From Caballeronia udeis (GTDB taxonomy: Bacteria; Pseudomonadota; Gammaproteobacteria; Burkholderiales; Burkholderiaceae): a DNA stretch of 64,000 nt. Shown here one piece after another: positions 35,061 through 44,311 of the stretch. The position numbers and the translations under genes are program-made. How positions within the stretch are numbered: the stretch's first letter is position 1; each line of letters opens with the position of its first letter. The notes below the pieces were generated by a model. The model saw only the letters and a program-made list of their open reading frames with translations, did not search any database and was not told the origin of the DNA. Where the stretch lies: contig NZ_FCOK02000041.1 in assembly GCF_001544555.2 (NCBI RefSeq), positions 1 through 64,000 on the forward strand. The letters are read 5' to 3'.

Positions 35061-35540
35061 ATGAAACGTTTTGAGCCGAGCTTTCTCGACAAACTATTCG
35101 ACGACGACCCGTACGAACCGGCTGCGACTGCGCTGCGTCAATTGTCGCTTGAAGAGCTGAAGAACACCGTTGCCCGCGATGTCGAATCGCTCCTGAACAC
35201 GCGTATCGCTTTCACGCAGGCAGACCTGGCTGCGTTGCCGGAATGTCAGTACTCCATCCTGACCTATGGGCTCAACGACTTTGCTGGAATGAGCCTCGCG
35301 AGCCACTACGACCGCGTGTTTATTTGCCAGTCGATCCAGCAGGCCATTGCCCGGCACGAGCCGCGTTTGCAACAGGTATCGGTGAAGCTCGAACTGAACG
35401 AGCAGTCCACCAGCGCGCTCAACTTCGCGATCCGCGCCGTGTTGATCGTGCATCCGGCCGAAGAGCCGGTCAGCTTCGACGCCATGTTGCTGCCGTCGAC
35501 GTTGCAATATTCCGTGACGCGCTCACGGGCGAAGCTTTGA
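35061..35540 (+). CDS. tssE: T6SS baseplate protein TssE (gp25-like)
   Basis: 159 residues from ATG 35061 (MKRFEPSFLDKLFDDDPYEP); the upstream frame to 34956 is Arg-rich non-coding sequence. The gp25 lysozyme-like fold is represented by LKNTVARDVESLLNTRIAFT, QYSILTYGLNDFAGMSLASH and a final RAVLIVHPAEEPVSFDAMLL. TssE is part of the wedge that initiates sheath assembly. Confidence 0.95.
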   Translation: MKRFEPSFLDKLFDDDPYEPAATALRQLSLEELKNTVARDVESLLNTRIAFTQADLAALPECQYSILTYGLNDFAGMSLASHYDRVFICQSIQQAIARHEPRLQQVSVKLELNEQSTSALNFAIRAVLIVHPAEEPVSFDAMLLPSTLQYSVTRSRAKL

Positions 35541-35629
35541 AGCGCGCCCTGAGCCGCGAACTTTAGTGTGTCGTCTGGTTTTTCTGCAAGGCAGCATCCG
35601 TGAAAGACACGGAGACGGGGATTTGACCA

Positions 35630-37468
35630 ATGGAAGAACTGCTGCCGTATTACGAGCGCGAACTGTCGTTCCTGAGACGTTATTCGCGCGACTTCGCTGA
35701 ACGGTATCCGAAGATCGCAGCGCGTCTCGCCATGTCGGGCGAACACGCGGAGGACCCGCACGTCGAGCGCATGATCCAGTCGTTCGCGTTGCTTGGGGCA
35801 CGCATCAACAAGAAGCTCGACGACGATTACCCCGAGTTCACGGAAGCGCTGCTGGAAGTGCTATATCCGCACTACTTGCGCCCGTTCCCCTCGTGTTCGA
35901 TCGCACAGTTCGACCCGGGGCAGGCGCTTGGCCAGCTCACCGGGACGGCCACGATCGATCGCGGGACCGAGTTGAAGTCCCGGCCGATTCGCGGCGTGCA
36001 GTGCCGCTTTCGCAACGCATATGACGTCGTGCTGGCGCCTCTCAGGATTGTCGAGGCGAAGTACGCGCCGGTGGCATCGGCACCGAGCGCGACGGTCTTA
36101 CCTCGGGACGCGGCAGCGCTGATCTCCGTCACCTTCGAGTCCACCGCGGCGCAGTTCGATCTGGCGACGCTCGCGTTGAACCAGGTTCGTGTGCATCTGC
36201 ACGGCGAACAGTCGTTCGTCGCGGCGTTAGCTGATTGCCTTCTTGTCAATACCACGGCGAGCTACGTTGAGGTAGATGGCAACGGCAAATGGAAAAAGCT
36301 TCAGGACTCCGCAGTCGAGCAGTCGGGTTTCAGCGAACACGATGCACTCATCGATTATCCGGAGAAGTCGCATCCAGCGTATCGCTTGCTGACCGAGTAT
36401 TTCGCGTTTCCCGAGAAATTCAATTTCATCGATTTCGATTTCGCCGCGATGACGCGAGCGGGCGGTCGATGCAACCGTATTACGCTGCATCTGGTGCTGA
36501 GGGAAATACGCAGTGACTCGCAGACGGCGCGGATGCTCGACGGTTTGTCGAAGGACCATTTGAGGTTGTTCTGCTCGCCGGTCGTCAATCTTTTCAAGCA
36601 GCATGGGGACCCAATTCGCATCACGCATCAGGCTGTGGCGTATCCGGTAGTGTGTGACGGGCGCCGTGCATCCGCGTATGAGGTTTGCTCGATCGACTCG
36701 GTGCATCTTGTGCGCGAGCAGGCTGACGGCGAATCCGTGATCGAATTCCGGCCGTTCTATTCGCTGCATCATGGCGAAAGCGGGCAGGCGGGCCATTACT
36801 GGCTTGCTCGTCGCGACGACGCGGTTGCAAAATCCAGTCCGGGCTACGAAACTGAAATTTCCATTGTCGATATCGACTTCGAACCGCTGCAGCCGCAGAC
36901 GGACACGCTGAGTCTTGAGTTGACTTGCACCAATCGCGACTTGCCTTCACAACTTGCGTTCGGGCTGGAAGGCGGTGACCTGTTTCTGGAAGGCGACTCG
37001 CTTGTGAGCGGCGTGCGCATGTTGCGGCGTGCGACGCCAAGCGTGCGTTTTGAACGAGGACGTGCCGCACACTGGCGACTGATTTCGCATCTCGCGCTCA
37101 ACCACGTCTCGCTCGCTCAAAGCGGCGTCTCGGCGCTCAAGGAACTACTGCGACTATACGATCTCCGGCGCACGGCGGTCTCGGCGCGGCATATCGAAGG
37201 CATAGCCGCCATCGAGCAGCGGCCTACCATCCAGTGGCTTCCTGGTAAACCATTCGCGACCTTTGTGCGCGGCATCGAAATACGCCTCACGATCGACGAG
37301 CAGCATTTCGTCGGCACGAGCCTCGGTTCCTTCGTGCGTGTGATCGCCACGTTCTTTGGGCTGTATGTGCACCTGAACAGCTTTGTGCAACTGGTCGTCG
37401 TCTCCAAGCGGACCGGCGAGGAGATCCTGCGATGCAAACCCCGCAGCGGCGAATCGATCCTGCTGTAG
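35630..37468 (+). CDS. tssF: T6SS baseplate wedge protein TssF
   Basis: 612 residues. The N-terminus MEELLPYYERELSFLRRYSR is diagnostic, followed by HVERMIQSFALLGARINKKL and ALLEVLYPHYLRPFPSCSIA. The C-terminus contains FVRGIEIRLTIDEQHFVGTS and LNSFVQLVVVSKRTGEEILR. It forms the TssF2-TssG wedge. Its last 37 bases overlap tssG, so the two are translationally coupled. Confidence 0.97.
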   Translation: MEELLPYYERELSFLRRYSRDFAERYPKIAARLAMSGEHAEDPHVERMIQSFALLGARINKKLDDDYPEFTEALLEVLYPHYLRPFPSCSIAQFDPGQALGQLTGTATIDRGTELKSRPIRGVQCRFRNAYDVVLAPLRIVEAKYAPVASAPSATVLPRDAAALISVTFESTAAQFDLATLALNQVRVHLHGEQSFVAALADCLLVNTTASYVEVDGNGKWKKLQDSAVEQSGFSEHDALIDYPEKSHPAYRLLTEYFAFPEKFNFIDFDFAAMTRAGGRCNRITLHLVLREIRSDSQTARMLDGLSKDHLRLFCSPVVNLFKQHGDPIRITHQAVAYPVVCDGRRASAYEVCSIDSVHLVREQADGESVIEFRPFYSLHHGESGQAGHYWLARRDDAVAKSSPGYETEISIVDIDFEPLQPQTDTLSLELTCTNRDLPSQLAFGLEGGDLFLEGDSLVSGVRMLRRATPSVRFERGRAAHWRLISHLALNHVSLAQSGVSALKELLRLYDLRRTAVSARHIEGIAAIEQRPTIQWLPGKPFATFVRGIEIRLTIDEQHFVGTSLGSFVRVIATFFGLYVHLNSFVQLVVVSKRTGEEILRCKPRSGESILL

Positions 37469-38526
37469 TCGAGCGGCTGCTCGACGAACCGTATCGCTTT
37501 GAATTTTTTCAGGCGGTACGCCTGCTCGAAATAACGTTCGCGCGCGAGGCGGCCGATGGCGGCCGCCCTCGCGGCGATGCCATCGCCAGGCATGTCTCGT
37601 TTCGCAATAGCTTGTCGTTATCGTTTCCTCCCAGCGAGATCCAGGCCGCGATGTCGTTTGATCACGACAACACGGCGTTGAAGAGCAAGCTGGCCCGCAC
37701 GCAAGCATTGGCGAACGGCGGCTTGAGCCGGGTCGAAATCACGCCGGCCTTTTTTGGCCTGCTCGGGGTGCAGGGCGCGTTGCCGCTAGCTTATACGGAG
37801 CAGATTGCCGGCCGCGAGCAAGTGCATAAGGACTACGCGGCGCGCGAGTTTTTCGACATGTTCTCGAACCGCGCGACCGCGCTGTTTTATGGAGCATGGA
37901 AGAAGTACCGGCTGCCGCTTCACTACGAGATCGACCGGGACCAGCGCTATTTGCCACTGCTGCTCTCGCTCGCCGGCGTCTCGCATGCGGAAACGCGCGC
38001 CGAGCTGCAGGGCGGGGCAGGGGCGCTCTTCGACGAGGCCATAGCGGGTTATGCGCTGGCAGCGCGGCATCGACCGGTGTCGGCGGCTTACCTGCAGCGC
38101 ACCTTGTCCGATTACTTCGGCGTGCCCATTCGCGTGGAGCAGTTCATCGGCCGCTGGTATGACGTGCCGCGTGAACAGTTGAGCGTGCTCGGCGGGGTCA
38201 ATGCAACGCTCGGCGCTACGGCGCTGGCAGGCCAGCGAGTATGGCAGCGCGACATGCGCGCGCGGCTGGTCGTCGGACCGTTATCGAAGAAGGACTATGA
38301 GGTGTTCTTGCCCGGGGCCGAAAATGCGCTCGCGCTGGAACGTATGTTGACGCTGCTGGCCGGCGTCACGCTCGAATACGAGGTGTCGCTCGTGCTGCGC
38401 CGCGAGGAGGTCGGGCCAAGTTATCTCAGTCTCGGCGCGCGACTGGGCTGGGATGCGTTTCTCTGTACGAAACAAGCGCCGCGAGATCGTGCAGACGCAT
38501 GTTACGAACTTCACGTCATCTCCTGA
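37432..38526 (+). CDS. tssG: T6SS baseplate wedge protein TssG
   Basis: 364 residues starting MQTPQRRIDPAVVERLLDEP inside the end of tssF. Family sequence includes YRFEFFQAVRLLEITFAREA, ISFRNSLSLSFPPSEIQ-type text (VSFRNSLSLSFPPSEI) and FFDMFSNRATALFYGAWKKY. TssG clamps two TssF copies in the wedge. The clpV start follows 40 bases downstream. Confidence 0.96.
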   Translation: MQTPQRRIDPAVVERLLDEPYRFEFFQAVRLLEITFAREAADGGRPRGDAIARHVSFRNSLSLSFPPSEIQAAMSFDHDNTALKSKLARTQALANGGLSRVEITPAFFGLLGVQGALPLAYTEQIAGREQVHKDYAAREFFDMFSNRATALFYGAWKKYRLPLHYEIDRDQRYLPLLLSLAGVSHAETRAELQGGAGALFDEAIAGYALAARHRPVSAAYLQRTLSDYFGVPIRVEQFIGRWYDVPREQLSVLGGVNATLGATALAGQRVWQRDMRARLVVGPLSKKDYEVFLPGAENALALERMLTLLAGVTLEYEVSLVLRREEVGPSYLSLGARLGWDAFLCTKQAPRDRADACYELHVIS

Positions 38527-38566
38527 CGCATCACGAACACTGCAACGACATTACTGGACGTCACTC

Positions 38567-41203
38567 ATGAGCACGCCGCTAAAAACGCTGATCGCCAAGC
38601 TGAACCCGACCTGCCGTCAGGCAACCGAGCGCGGCGCGAGTGCCTGCCTTTCGCGCGGCCACTACGAAGTGGAGCTGGAACACTTGTTCCTCGCGTTGCT
38701 TGAAGAGCCGGCGAGCGACGTGCTGCTCGTCTTGCGTGCAAGCAACATCGATCAGGCGGCTGTCCGGCGCGACCTCGAGCGCGAACTGTCGCGGCTGCAG
38801 ACCGGCAACACGCGCACGCCGGTTTTTTCCGTTCACCTGATCGCGCTCTTCGAACAGGCATGGCTGATTGCATCGCTTGACTCGCAGATCGGACGGATTC
38901 GCTCGGGCCATTTGCTGCTTGCGTTGACTAACGCACCTGAGCTTGCGCAGTTCGCGCAACGCATGTCGCCGATGTTCGCGTCAGTGCGGGTAGACCGGCT
39001 GAAACACGATTTCGATCAGGTAACCGAAGGATCGGTCGAGGCGCAAGCACCCACGCCTGCCGAAGAGGCAGCGTCATCACCGCAAACGGGTCCGTCCAAA
39101 ACACCGGCGCTCGACACTTATACGAGCGATCTCACGGCACGTGCTCGCGAAGGCAGCATCGATCCGGTGATTGGACGCGAGGCAGAAATTCGCCAGGCGA
39201 TCGATATCCTGATGCGCCGGCGCCAGAACAATCCCATCATGACGGGCGAGGCGGGTGTCGGCAAGACAGCCGTGGTCGAGGGACTCGCGTTACGCATTGC
39301 CGCCGGCGATGTGCCCACGCCGTTACGCGACGTCGCCCTGCATGTGCTCGACATGGGCCTGCTGCAAGCCGGCGCGAGCGTGAAGGGCGAGTTCGAGAAT
39401 CGCCTGAAGCAGGTGATCGACGAGGTGAAGAAGAGCCCGCATCCGATCATCTTGTTTATCGATGAAGCGCATACGATCATTGGTGCAGGCGGGCAAGCCG
39501 GACAGAACGATGCAGCCAACCTGCTGAAACCCGCGCTTGCGCGCGGCGAGCTGCGGACCATTGCCGCAACGACCTGGAGCGAATACAAGAAGTACTTCGA
39601 AAAGGATGCTGCACTCGCGCGGCGATTCCAGGTGGTCAAGGTGGAAGAGCCGAGCGAGGCGCTCGCCGCGGCCATGCTGCGGGGCATGAGCGCGTTGATG
39701 GAGAAGCACTTCAACGTGCGCATTCTCGACGACGCCATCACGGAAGCCGTGCGCTTGTCGCATCGGTACATCAGTGGCCGCCAGTTGCCCGACAAGGCTA
39801 TTGGCGTACTCGATACGGCCTGCGCGAAGGTCGCGCTCGCACAGAGTTCCACGCCAGCGGTGATCGACGATACGAAGAAGCGTATCGAGCGAACCGATGT
39901 CGAACTTGCGGCGCTCGAACGGGAAGCCGCGAGCGGTGCCGCTCACGGCGAGCGCATCGCGGGTCTGCGTGAAGCACGCGCCCAGGACGTCGAAATGCTC
40001 GCTCGCGACGAAGCGCGGTTTCAGCAAGAGCGTTTGCTGGTCAACGAGATCGATGAACTACGTCGTCAGATTGATGCCGCACGCGACGGTCATGCACAGG
40101 TCGATTTCCAGACAATTCGAGCGACGCTCGATGAACGGGTGAGCGAACTGCGCACGCTGCAAAGCGCGCAGCCGATTGTGCCGCTCCAGGTGGATGGTCA
40201 TGTTGTAGCGGAGATTGTTGCATCGTGGACCGGCATCCCGCTCGGCCGCATGGTGAAAAATGAGCTGCAAACCGTACTGAATCTCAAGGCGCTCCTGACC
40301 ACGCGAGTGATCGGTCAGGACCATGCGCTCGAAGCCATCGCCCAGCGCGTGCGTACCGCGAGCGCCAACCTCGAGGACCCGAACAAGCCGCGGGGCGTGT
40401 TCATGTTCGTCGGGCCGTCGGGTGTCGGCAAGACGGAAACTGCGCTTGCACTTGCGGATGTGCTCTACGGCGGCGAACGCAAGCTCGTCACCGTCAACAT
40501 GAGCGAGTATCAGGAAGCGCATAGCGTGTCGGGGCTCAAAGGCTCGCCGCCCGGATATGTCGGGTATGGGGAGGGCGGTGTGCTGACCGAAGCCGTGCGA
40601 CGCAATCCCTATTCGGTGGTGTTGCTGGATGAGGTCGAGAAGGCGCATCCCGATGTCCTCGAAATGTTCTTCCAGGTCTTCGACAAAGGCGCCATGGACG
40701 ACGCCGAAGGCCGCGAAATCGACTTTCGCAACACGCTCATCATCCTGACATCGAACGTTGGATCTGCCGCGGTGATGACCGCTTGCCTTAACAAGCCCGA
40801 TGACGAACTGCCGAATGCCGACGCGCTGGCCGAGATGTTGCGGCCCCAGCTTTTCAAGGTGTTCAAACCGGCCTTCCTCGGGCGCATGAAGGTTGTTCCG
40901 TATTATCCGATCCCTGACAACGTGCTGGCTGAGATTATCGAACTGAAGCTTGGGCGCATTGCGCGGCGGATCGAGGCTAACCACAATGCTGTTTTCGAAT
41001 GGGATGAAAGTCTCGTGGACGCGGTGCTCGCGCGGTGTACGGAAGTCGATTCAGGCGCGCGCAACGTCGATCACATCCTCAGTGGAACCTTGTTGCCGGA
41101 GATTGCAGGACATGTGCTCGAACGCATGGCGAGCGGCACGGCGATCACACGCATTGTCGCGGGCGCCGATGAGGGCGGCGGGTTCAGCTATGCGATCGAG
41201 TGA
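38567..41203 (+). CDS. clpV: T6SS sheath-recycling AAA+ ATPase ClpV (TssH)
   Basis: 878 residues from ATG 38567 (MSTPLKTLIAKLNPTCRQAT); the upstream frame overlaps tssG. Order: Clp_N repeats that bind TssC (residues 10-160), first AAA module with Walker A GEAGVGKTAVVEGLAL near 227 and Walker B ILFIDEAHTIIGAG, a coiled middle region (about 430-540), second AAA module with Walker A GPSGVGKTETALALAD near 615, then the C-terminal D2-small domain. ClpV disassembles contracted TssBC sheath. Both ATPase sites look intact. Confidence 0.97.
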   Translation: MSTPLKTLIAKLNPTCRQATERGASACLSRGHYEVELEHLFLALLEEPASDVLLVLRASNIDQAAVRRDLERELSRLQTGNTRTPVFSVHLIALFEQAWLIASLDSQIGRIRSGHLLLALTNAPELAQFAQRMSPMFASVRVDRLKHDFDQVTEGSVEAQAPTPAEEAASSPQTGPSKTPALDTYTSDLTARAREGSIDPVIGREAEIRQAIDILMRRRQNNPIMTGEAGVGKTAVVEGLALRIAAGDVPTPLRDVALHVLDMGLLQAGASVKGEFENRLKQVIDEVKKSPHPIILFIDEAHTIIGAGGQAGQNDAANLLKPALARGELRTIAATTWSEYKKYFEKDAALARRFQVVKVEEPSEALAAAMLRGMSALMEKHFNVRILDDAITEAVRLSHRYISGRQLPDKAIGVLDTACAKVALAQSSTPAVIDDTKKRIERTDVELAALEREAASGAAHGERIAGLREARAQDVEMLARDEARFQQERLLVNEIDELRRQIDAARDGHAQVDFQTIRATLDERVSELRTLQSAQPIVPLQVDGHVVAEIVASWTGIPLGRMVKNELQTVLNLKALLTTRVIGQDHALEAIAQRVRTASANLEDPNKPRGVFMFVGPSGVGKTETALALADVLYGGERKLVTVNMSEYQEAHSVSGLKGSPPGYVGYGEGGVLTEAVRRNPYSVVLLDEVEKAHPDVLEMFFQVFDKGAMDDAEGREIDFRNTLIILTSNVGSAAVMTACLNKPDDELPNADALAEMLRPQLFKVFKPAFLGRMKVVPYYPIPDNVLAEIIELKLGRIARRIEANHNAVFEWDESLVDAVLARCTEVDSGARNVDHILSGTLLPEIAGHVLERMASGTAITRIVAGADEGGGFSYAIE

Positions 41204-41277
41204 GGGTTCGAACGGACCCTCACTCGACCTTCTGAAACAACCAAGATAGTTGCAGTACTAAACGTTTGAATTGAATC

Positions 41278-42378
41278 ATGTCAACGACCTCTGCGTTACT
41301 CGATCCTGTTTCTGCATCGTCGCCTTGCGGCGATGACTTGCTGTTTTCTTCGGATTTCGACGCCGTTCAGCAAGCGCGCCGCTTCGACGATCCTTCGCTC
41401 GACCAGGGTGAGTGGGTCACCGAGATCAAGGAGGCGGACTGGCCCTTCGTGATCGAACGCAGCACGGCGTTGCTGAAGACACAGACGAAGGATCTGCGTC
41501 TCGCGGTCTGGCTGACCGAGGCCCTTGCCATGCGCAACGGCTTGCAGGGACTCACCGACGGTTTTACCTTGCTCAAGGGTTTATGCGAGCGCTTTTGGGA
41601 CCACGTTCATCCGCTGCCTGAGGGCGATGATGCTGAGTACCGCCTTGGCAACGTAGCGTGGCTGGTGGGCCGTAGTTCCGAGTTGTTGCGTGGAGTGGCG
41701 CTGACGGACGGTGGTGGCCAGCGTTATAGCGCGCTGGACTGGGAGGTCGCTACGCATGCCGCGCAAGCGGCCAAGCGCGACCCTGAGCATGCTGACGACA
41801 TCACGCGTGGCAAGCCATCGGTCGAGGCAATCGAGGCGTCGCGACGCGCCACGCCTACGGCCTTTTATGCGGCGCTGCTTGGGCAACTGGCGACTTTCGA
41901 AGTGGCAATGCTTGCACTGGAAAAGGAGCTGGATCATCGCGCCGGGGAGAGTGCGCCGAGCTTCCGCCGTGCGAGGGATGCGTACGAGACGGTGTATCGC
42001 CTGGCCGAGCGTTTCGCTCGTGAAAGTGGTGTGAATGCAGTTATCGAAGCGGCTAAGCCTGTGGTTCCGGAAGCGCCGCTGCGCGTTGAGCCGTCATTCG
42101 AGCAGCAAGCTGCTGCGCCCGTTCGTGAGGAGCCTGTGTTCATGTCAATGCCTATCACAGCAAGTGCGAGCGGCGCCCAGGCACGGGCTCAAGCGGTGGC
42201 GCAATTGCGCGAGGTTGCAGAATTTTTCCGGCGTACGGAGCCTCACAGCCCGGTGGCGTATCTCGCCGATAAGGCCGCCGAGTGGGCCGATATGCCATTG
42301 CACGAATGGCTGACCACAGTAGTCAAGGACGATGCGTCGTTAGCGCATATTCGGGAGTTGCTGGGGGTGAAGGTTTAG
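41278..42378 (+). CDS. tssA: T6SS protein TssA (ImpA_N)
   Basis: 366 residues. The ImpA_N region is clear: PVSASSPCGDDLLFSSDFDA, WPFVIERSTALLKTQTKDLR, AVWLTEALAMRNGLQGLTDG and GLCERFWDHVHPLPEGDDAE. A central helical part is followed by a C-terminal domain with LREVAEFFRRTEPHSPVAYL and a final AHIRELLGVKV. TssA caps and coordinates tube and sheath growth at the baseplate or distal end. It is the last gene of the plus-strand arm, convergent with the OmpA-like gene. Confidence 0.95.
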   Translation: MSTTSALLDPVSASSPCGDDLLFSSDFDAVQQARRFDDPSLDQGEWVTEIKEADWPFVIERSTALLKTQTKDLRLAVWLTEALAMRNGLQGLTDGFTLLKGLCERFWDHVHPLPEGDDAEYRLGNVAWLVGRSSELLRGVALTDGGGQRYSALDWEVATHAAQAAKRDPEHADDITRGKPSVEAIEASRRATPTAFYAALLGQLATFEVAMLALEKELDHRAGESAPSFRRARDAYETVYRLAERFARESGVNAVIEAAKPVVPEAPLRVEPSFEQQAAAPVREEPVFMSMPITASASGAQARAQAVAQLREVAEFFRRTEPHSPVAYLADKAAEWADMPLHEWLTTVVKDDASLAHIRELLGVKV

Positions 42379-42432
42379 GTTGAATAGTAAGAGGGGACAT
42401 TCGTATTAGTCGAACGCCGCTCGCGTCCTGCT

Positions 42433-43317
42433 CTACTGCCCCGCCCTAAACTCAATCCGTCGATTGCGCGCCCGACCGTCATTCGTATCATTCGATGCAA
42501 TCGGCTGATCTGGTCCAACGCCCGTTGTATTCAGCGTCTGCGGACTGATTCCTTTCGCGACCAGGTATCCCTTCACCGCGTCCGCGCGCGCCTGGCTCAG
42601 CGCAACGTTCGAACTCCGGTTGCCCGCGTTATCGGTATGCCCAATCACCTCGACCGTCCGCGTTGTCATCTTCACGAGTGCAGCTGCCATCTGATCGAGA
42701 ATAGTGCGCCCCTGCGGCGTCAAAGTCGCGCTACCGGTTTCGAACTCAATCGTACGATTAGCCAGTGCCCGGTCGAGTAACCCCTGTTCCGATGCCGTGA
42801 CACGAAGGCCATTCTTGATCGTGTACGTGGGGTTCAATGAGTTGGCCATGTCGCTTGCAATCTGCTGGCGCTGCGCCTCATTACGCACTTCGCCCTTCAC
42901 ATCAATTGCCGTGCCGTCGATCCTTAACTGCCCCTTGCTGATCTGCTTCAACTGCGGATTAATCAGCTTCTGCACATTGGCGCCCCAGTTCGGCGGCGTT
43001 GCAACATCGCCGATCTCGATCTGATCAACCACATTGCTCGCCCCATACGTATCGCGCAAACGGGCAAGCACTGCCGCTTTGGTTGCTTCGTCGGGCACGG
43101 TGCCACCGGCCACGACTTGTCCCGGCACTGTGTTGGCCGTGGCAGGCGCGGACACAATCGCGCCCGTCGCATTGGGGTTCTGAAGCGCTGGCGAAGCCGG
43201 TGCAGCGACCGCGGGTAACGGCGTGGTCTTTACCGGATCGCCCCCGACCGGATTGACGGTCTGCGCATGCGCACTGACCGCACCGAACAGGAAGCACAGG
43301 GCGACAATCGAACGCAT
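42433..43317 (-). CDS. OmpA-family peptidoglycan-binding protein of the T6SS (TagN/TagL-type role)
   Basis: 294 residues from ATG 43317, with GGAG eight bases upstream and only four bases after the tagF stop. A signal peptide (residues 1-19, ending SAHAQ) exports it. The middle part resembles BON-like modules (PQLKQISKGQLRIDGTAIDV, VRNEAQRQQIASDMANSLNP). The C-terminal OmpA domain has TVEVIGHTDNAGNRSSNVAL and SQARADAVKGYLVAKGISPQ, with the Asp and Arg used to hold diaminopimelate. As TssL lacks such a domain, this protein probably anchors the secretion system to the cell wall. Confidence 0.88.
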   Translation of the reverse strand: MRSIVALCFLFGAVSAHAQTVNPVGGDPVKTTPLPAVAAPASPALQNPNATGAIVSAPATANTVPGQVVAGGTVPDEATKAAVLARLRDTYGASNVVDQIEIGDVATPPNWGANVQKLINPQLKQISKGQLRIDGTAIDVKGEVRNEAQRQQIASDMANSLNPTYTIKNGLRVTASEQGLLDRALANRTIEFETGSATLTPQGRTILDQMAAALVKMTTRTVEVIGHTDNAGNRSSNVALSQARADAVKGYLVAKGISPQTLNTTGVGPDQPIASNDTNDGRARNRRIEFRAGQ

Positions 43318-43321
43318 GCGC

Positions 43322-44311
43322 TCAAGCTCCGATGAAAACTTCGCGGAACGTGTCGATAGCGACACGCAGCGAGAGTTGCGGTTGATCGAGATAACTGACG
43401 AGCTTGCTGATGCCATGATCGTTCTGTGCATGTGCGTCGATCCACTCGGGATCGTCGATATCGATGTTATGGGACGCATATACCTGTGGATCGACAATAC
43501 TGTGCAGCGTTTTCGCCGAAGCGCCGTTGAAGCCGACCACCAGCCGCTCACGCGAAGCAATCGTGCCAATGAAGATCGCCAGTTCGAAGTCGGCCTGCGA
43601 GACAAACGGCGCGATCAGTTCGAGCCAGAGCGCAGCAACCAGACTCCGATAGAACGGATCATTCGGCAACGGCAGCGTCAGGCCGCGTTCGAGATGCGAC
43701 GAGCCGCTTGCCATCACCGGCTTGAGCAGCGACCCGAGCGCGAGCATCGCGCCGCGCAGGCGCACCGGATGACCGTTCGCGAGCAGCATCTGCTCAAGAC
43801 CTGCGAGCGTCTGATGCTCGACAAAATCGGCGAAGGTGCCGTCGTGCGGGTTGCGCTGCGAATCTATATCGACGGCAATCTGTGTTTCTCCCAGCGCCTG
43901 CAAGGCACCGGGCGGCTCGATGTCGCCGAGCAGCGGCTGCATCTGCGTCGCGATACGCGACCACAGTCGCGCGAAGGCGAGGGGACTACGCGGCAAGAAG
44001 CTCAGCGGCCGATCGACTTCAAGCGCAGCCGCCGCGAGGAACGGAAAGCGGCGCCGCGACTGGTCATGGCTCGTCACCATGTGGCCGGCAATGGCGAGCT
44101 TGCTCTGCGAGCCGAGAAAGGCGAAGTGAACCGGCTTGGCTTCGTCATAGACGATCTTCCAGCGCGGATCTTCCGCGAGCAGTTCCATGCCTTGCGCCAC
44201 ATATCGGTCGAGCGTGTTCAGCAACTGCGGATTGTTCGCGCTCTTCACGAAGTCGCCGCGCGATGGAATCTTGCCGAAGTACGCGACCTGCGCCTGTACG
44301 GTCTGCGTCAT
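43322..44311 (-). CDS. tagF: T6SS accessory regulator TagF
   Basis: 329 residues. The N-terminal DUF2094 domain shows VAYFGKIPSRGDFVKSANNP, LDRYVAQGMELLAEDPRWKI, FAFLGSQSKLAIAGHMVTSH and RRRFPFLAAAALEVDRPLSF. TagF is a post-translational repressor in several T6SSs and in others works with the PpkA/Fha pathway. No PpkA, PppA or Fha gene is present in the window, so TagF may act here by another route. The ATG overlaps the tssM stop codon. Confidence 0.95.
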   Translation of the reverse strand: MTQTVQAQVAYFGKIPSRGDFVKSANNPQLLNTLDRYVAQGMELLAEDPRWKIVYDEAKPVHFAFLGSQSKLAIAGHMVTSHDQSRRRFPFLAAAALEVDRPLSFLPRSPLAFARLWSRIATQMQPLLGDIEPPGALQALGETQIAVDIDSQRNPHDGTFADFVEHQTLAGLEQMLLANGHPVRLRGAMLALGSLLKPVMASGSSHLERGLTLPLPNDPFYRSLVAALWLELIAPFVSQADFELAIFIGTIASRERLVVGFNGASAKTLHSIVDPQVYASHNIDIDDPEWIDAHAQNDHGISKLVSYLDQPQLSLRVAIDTFREVFIGA

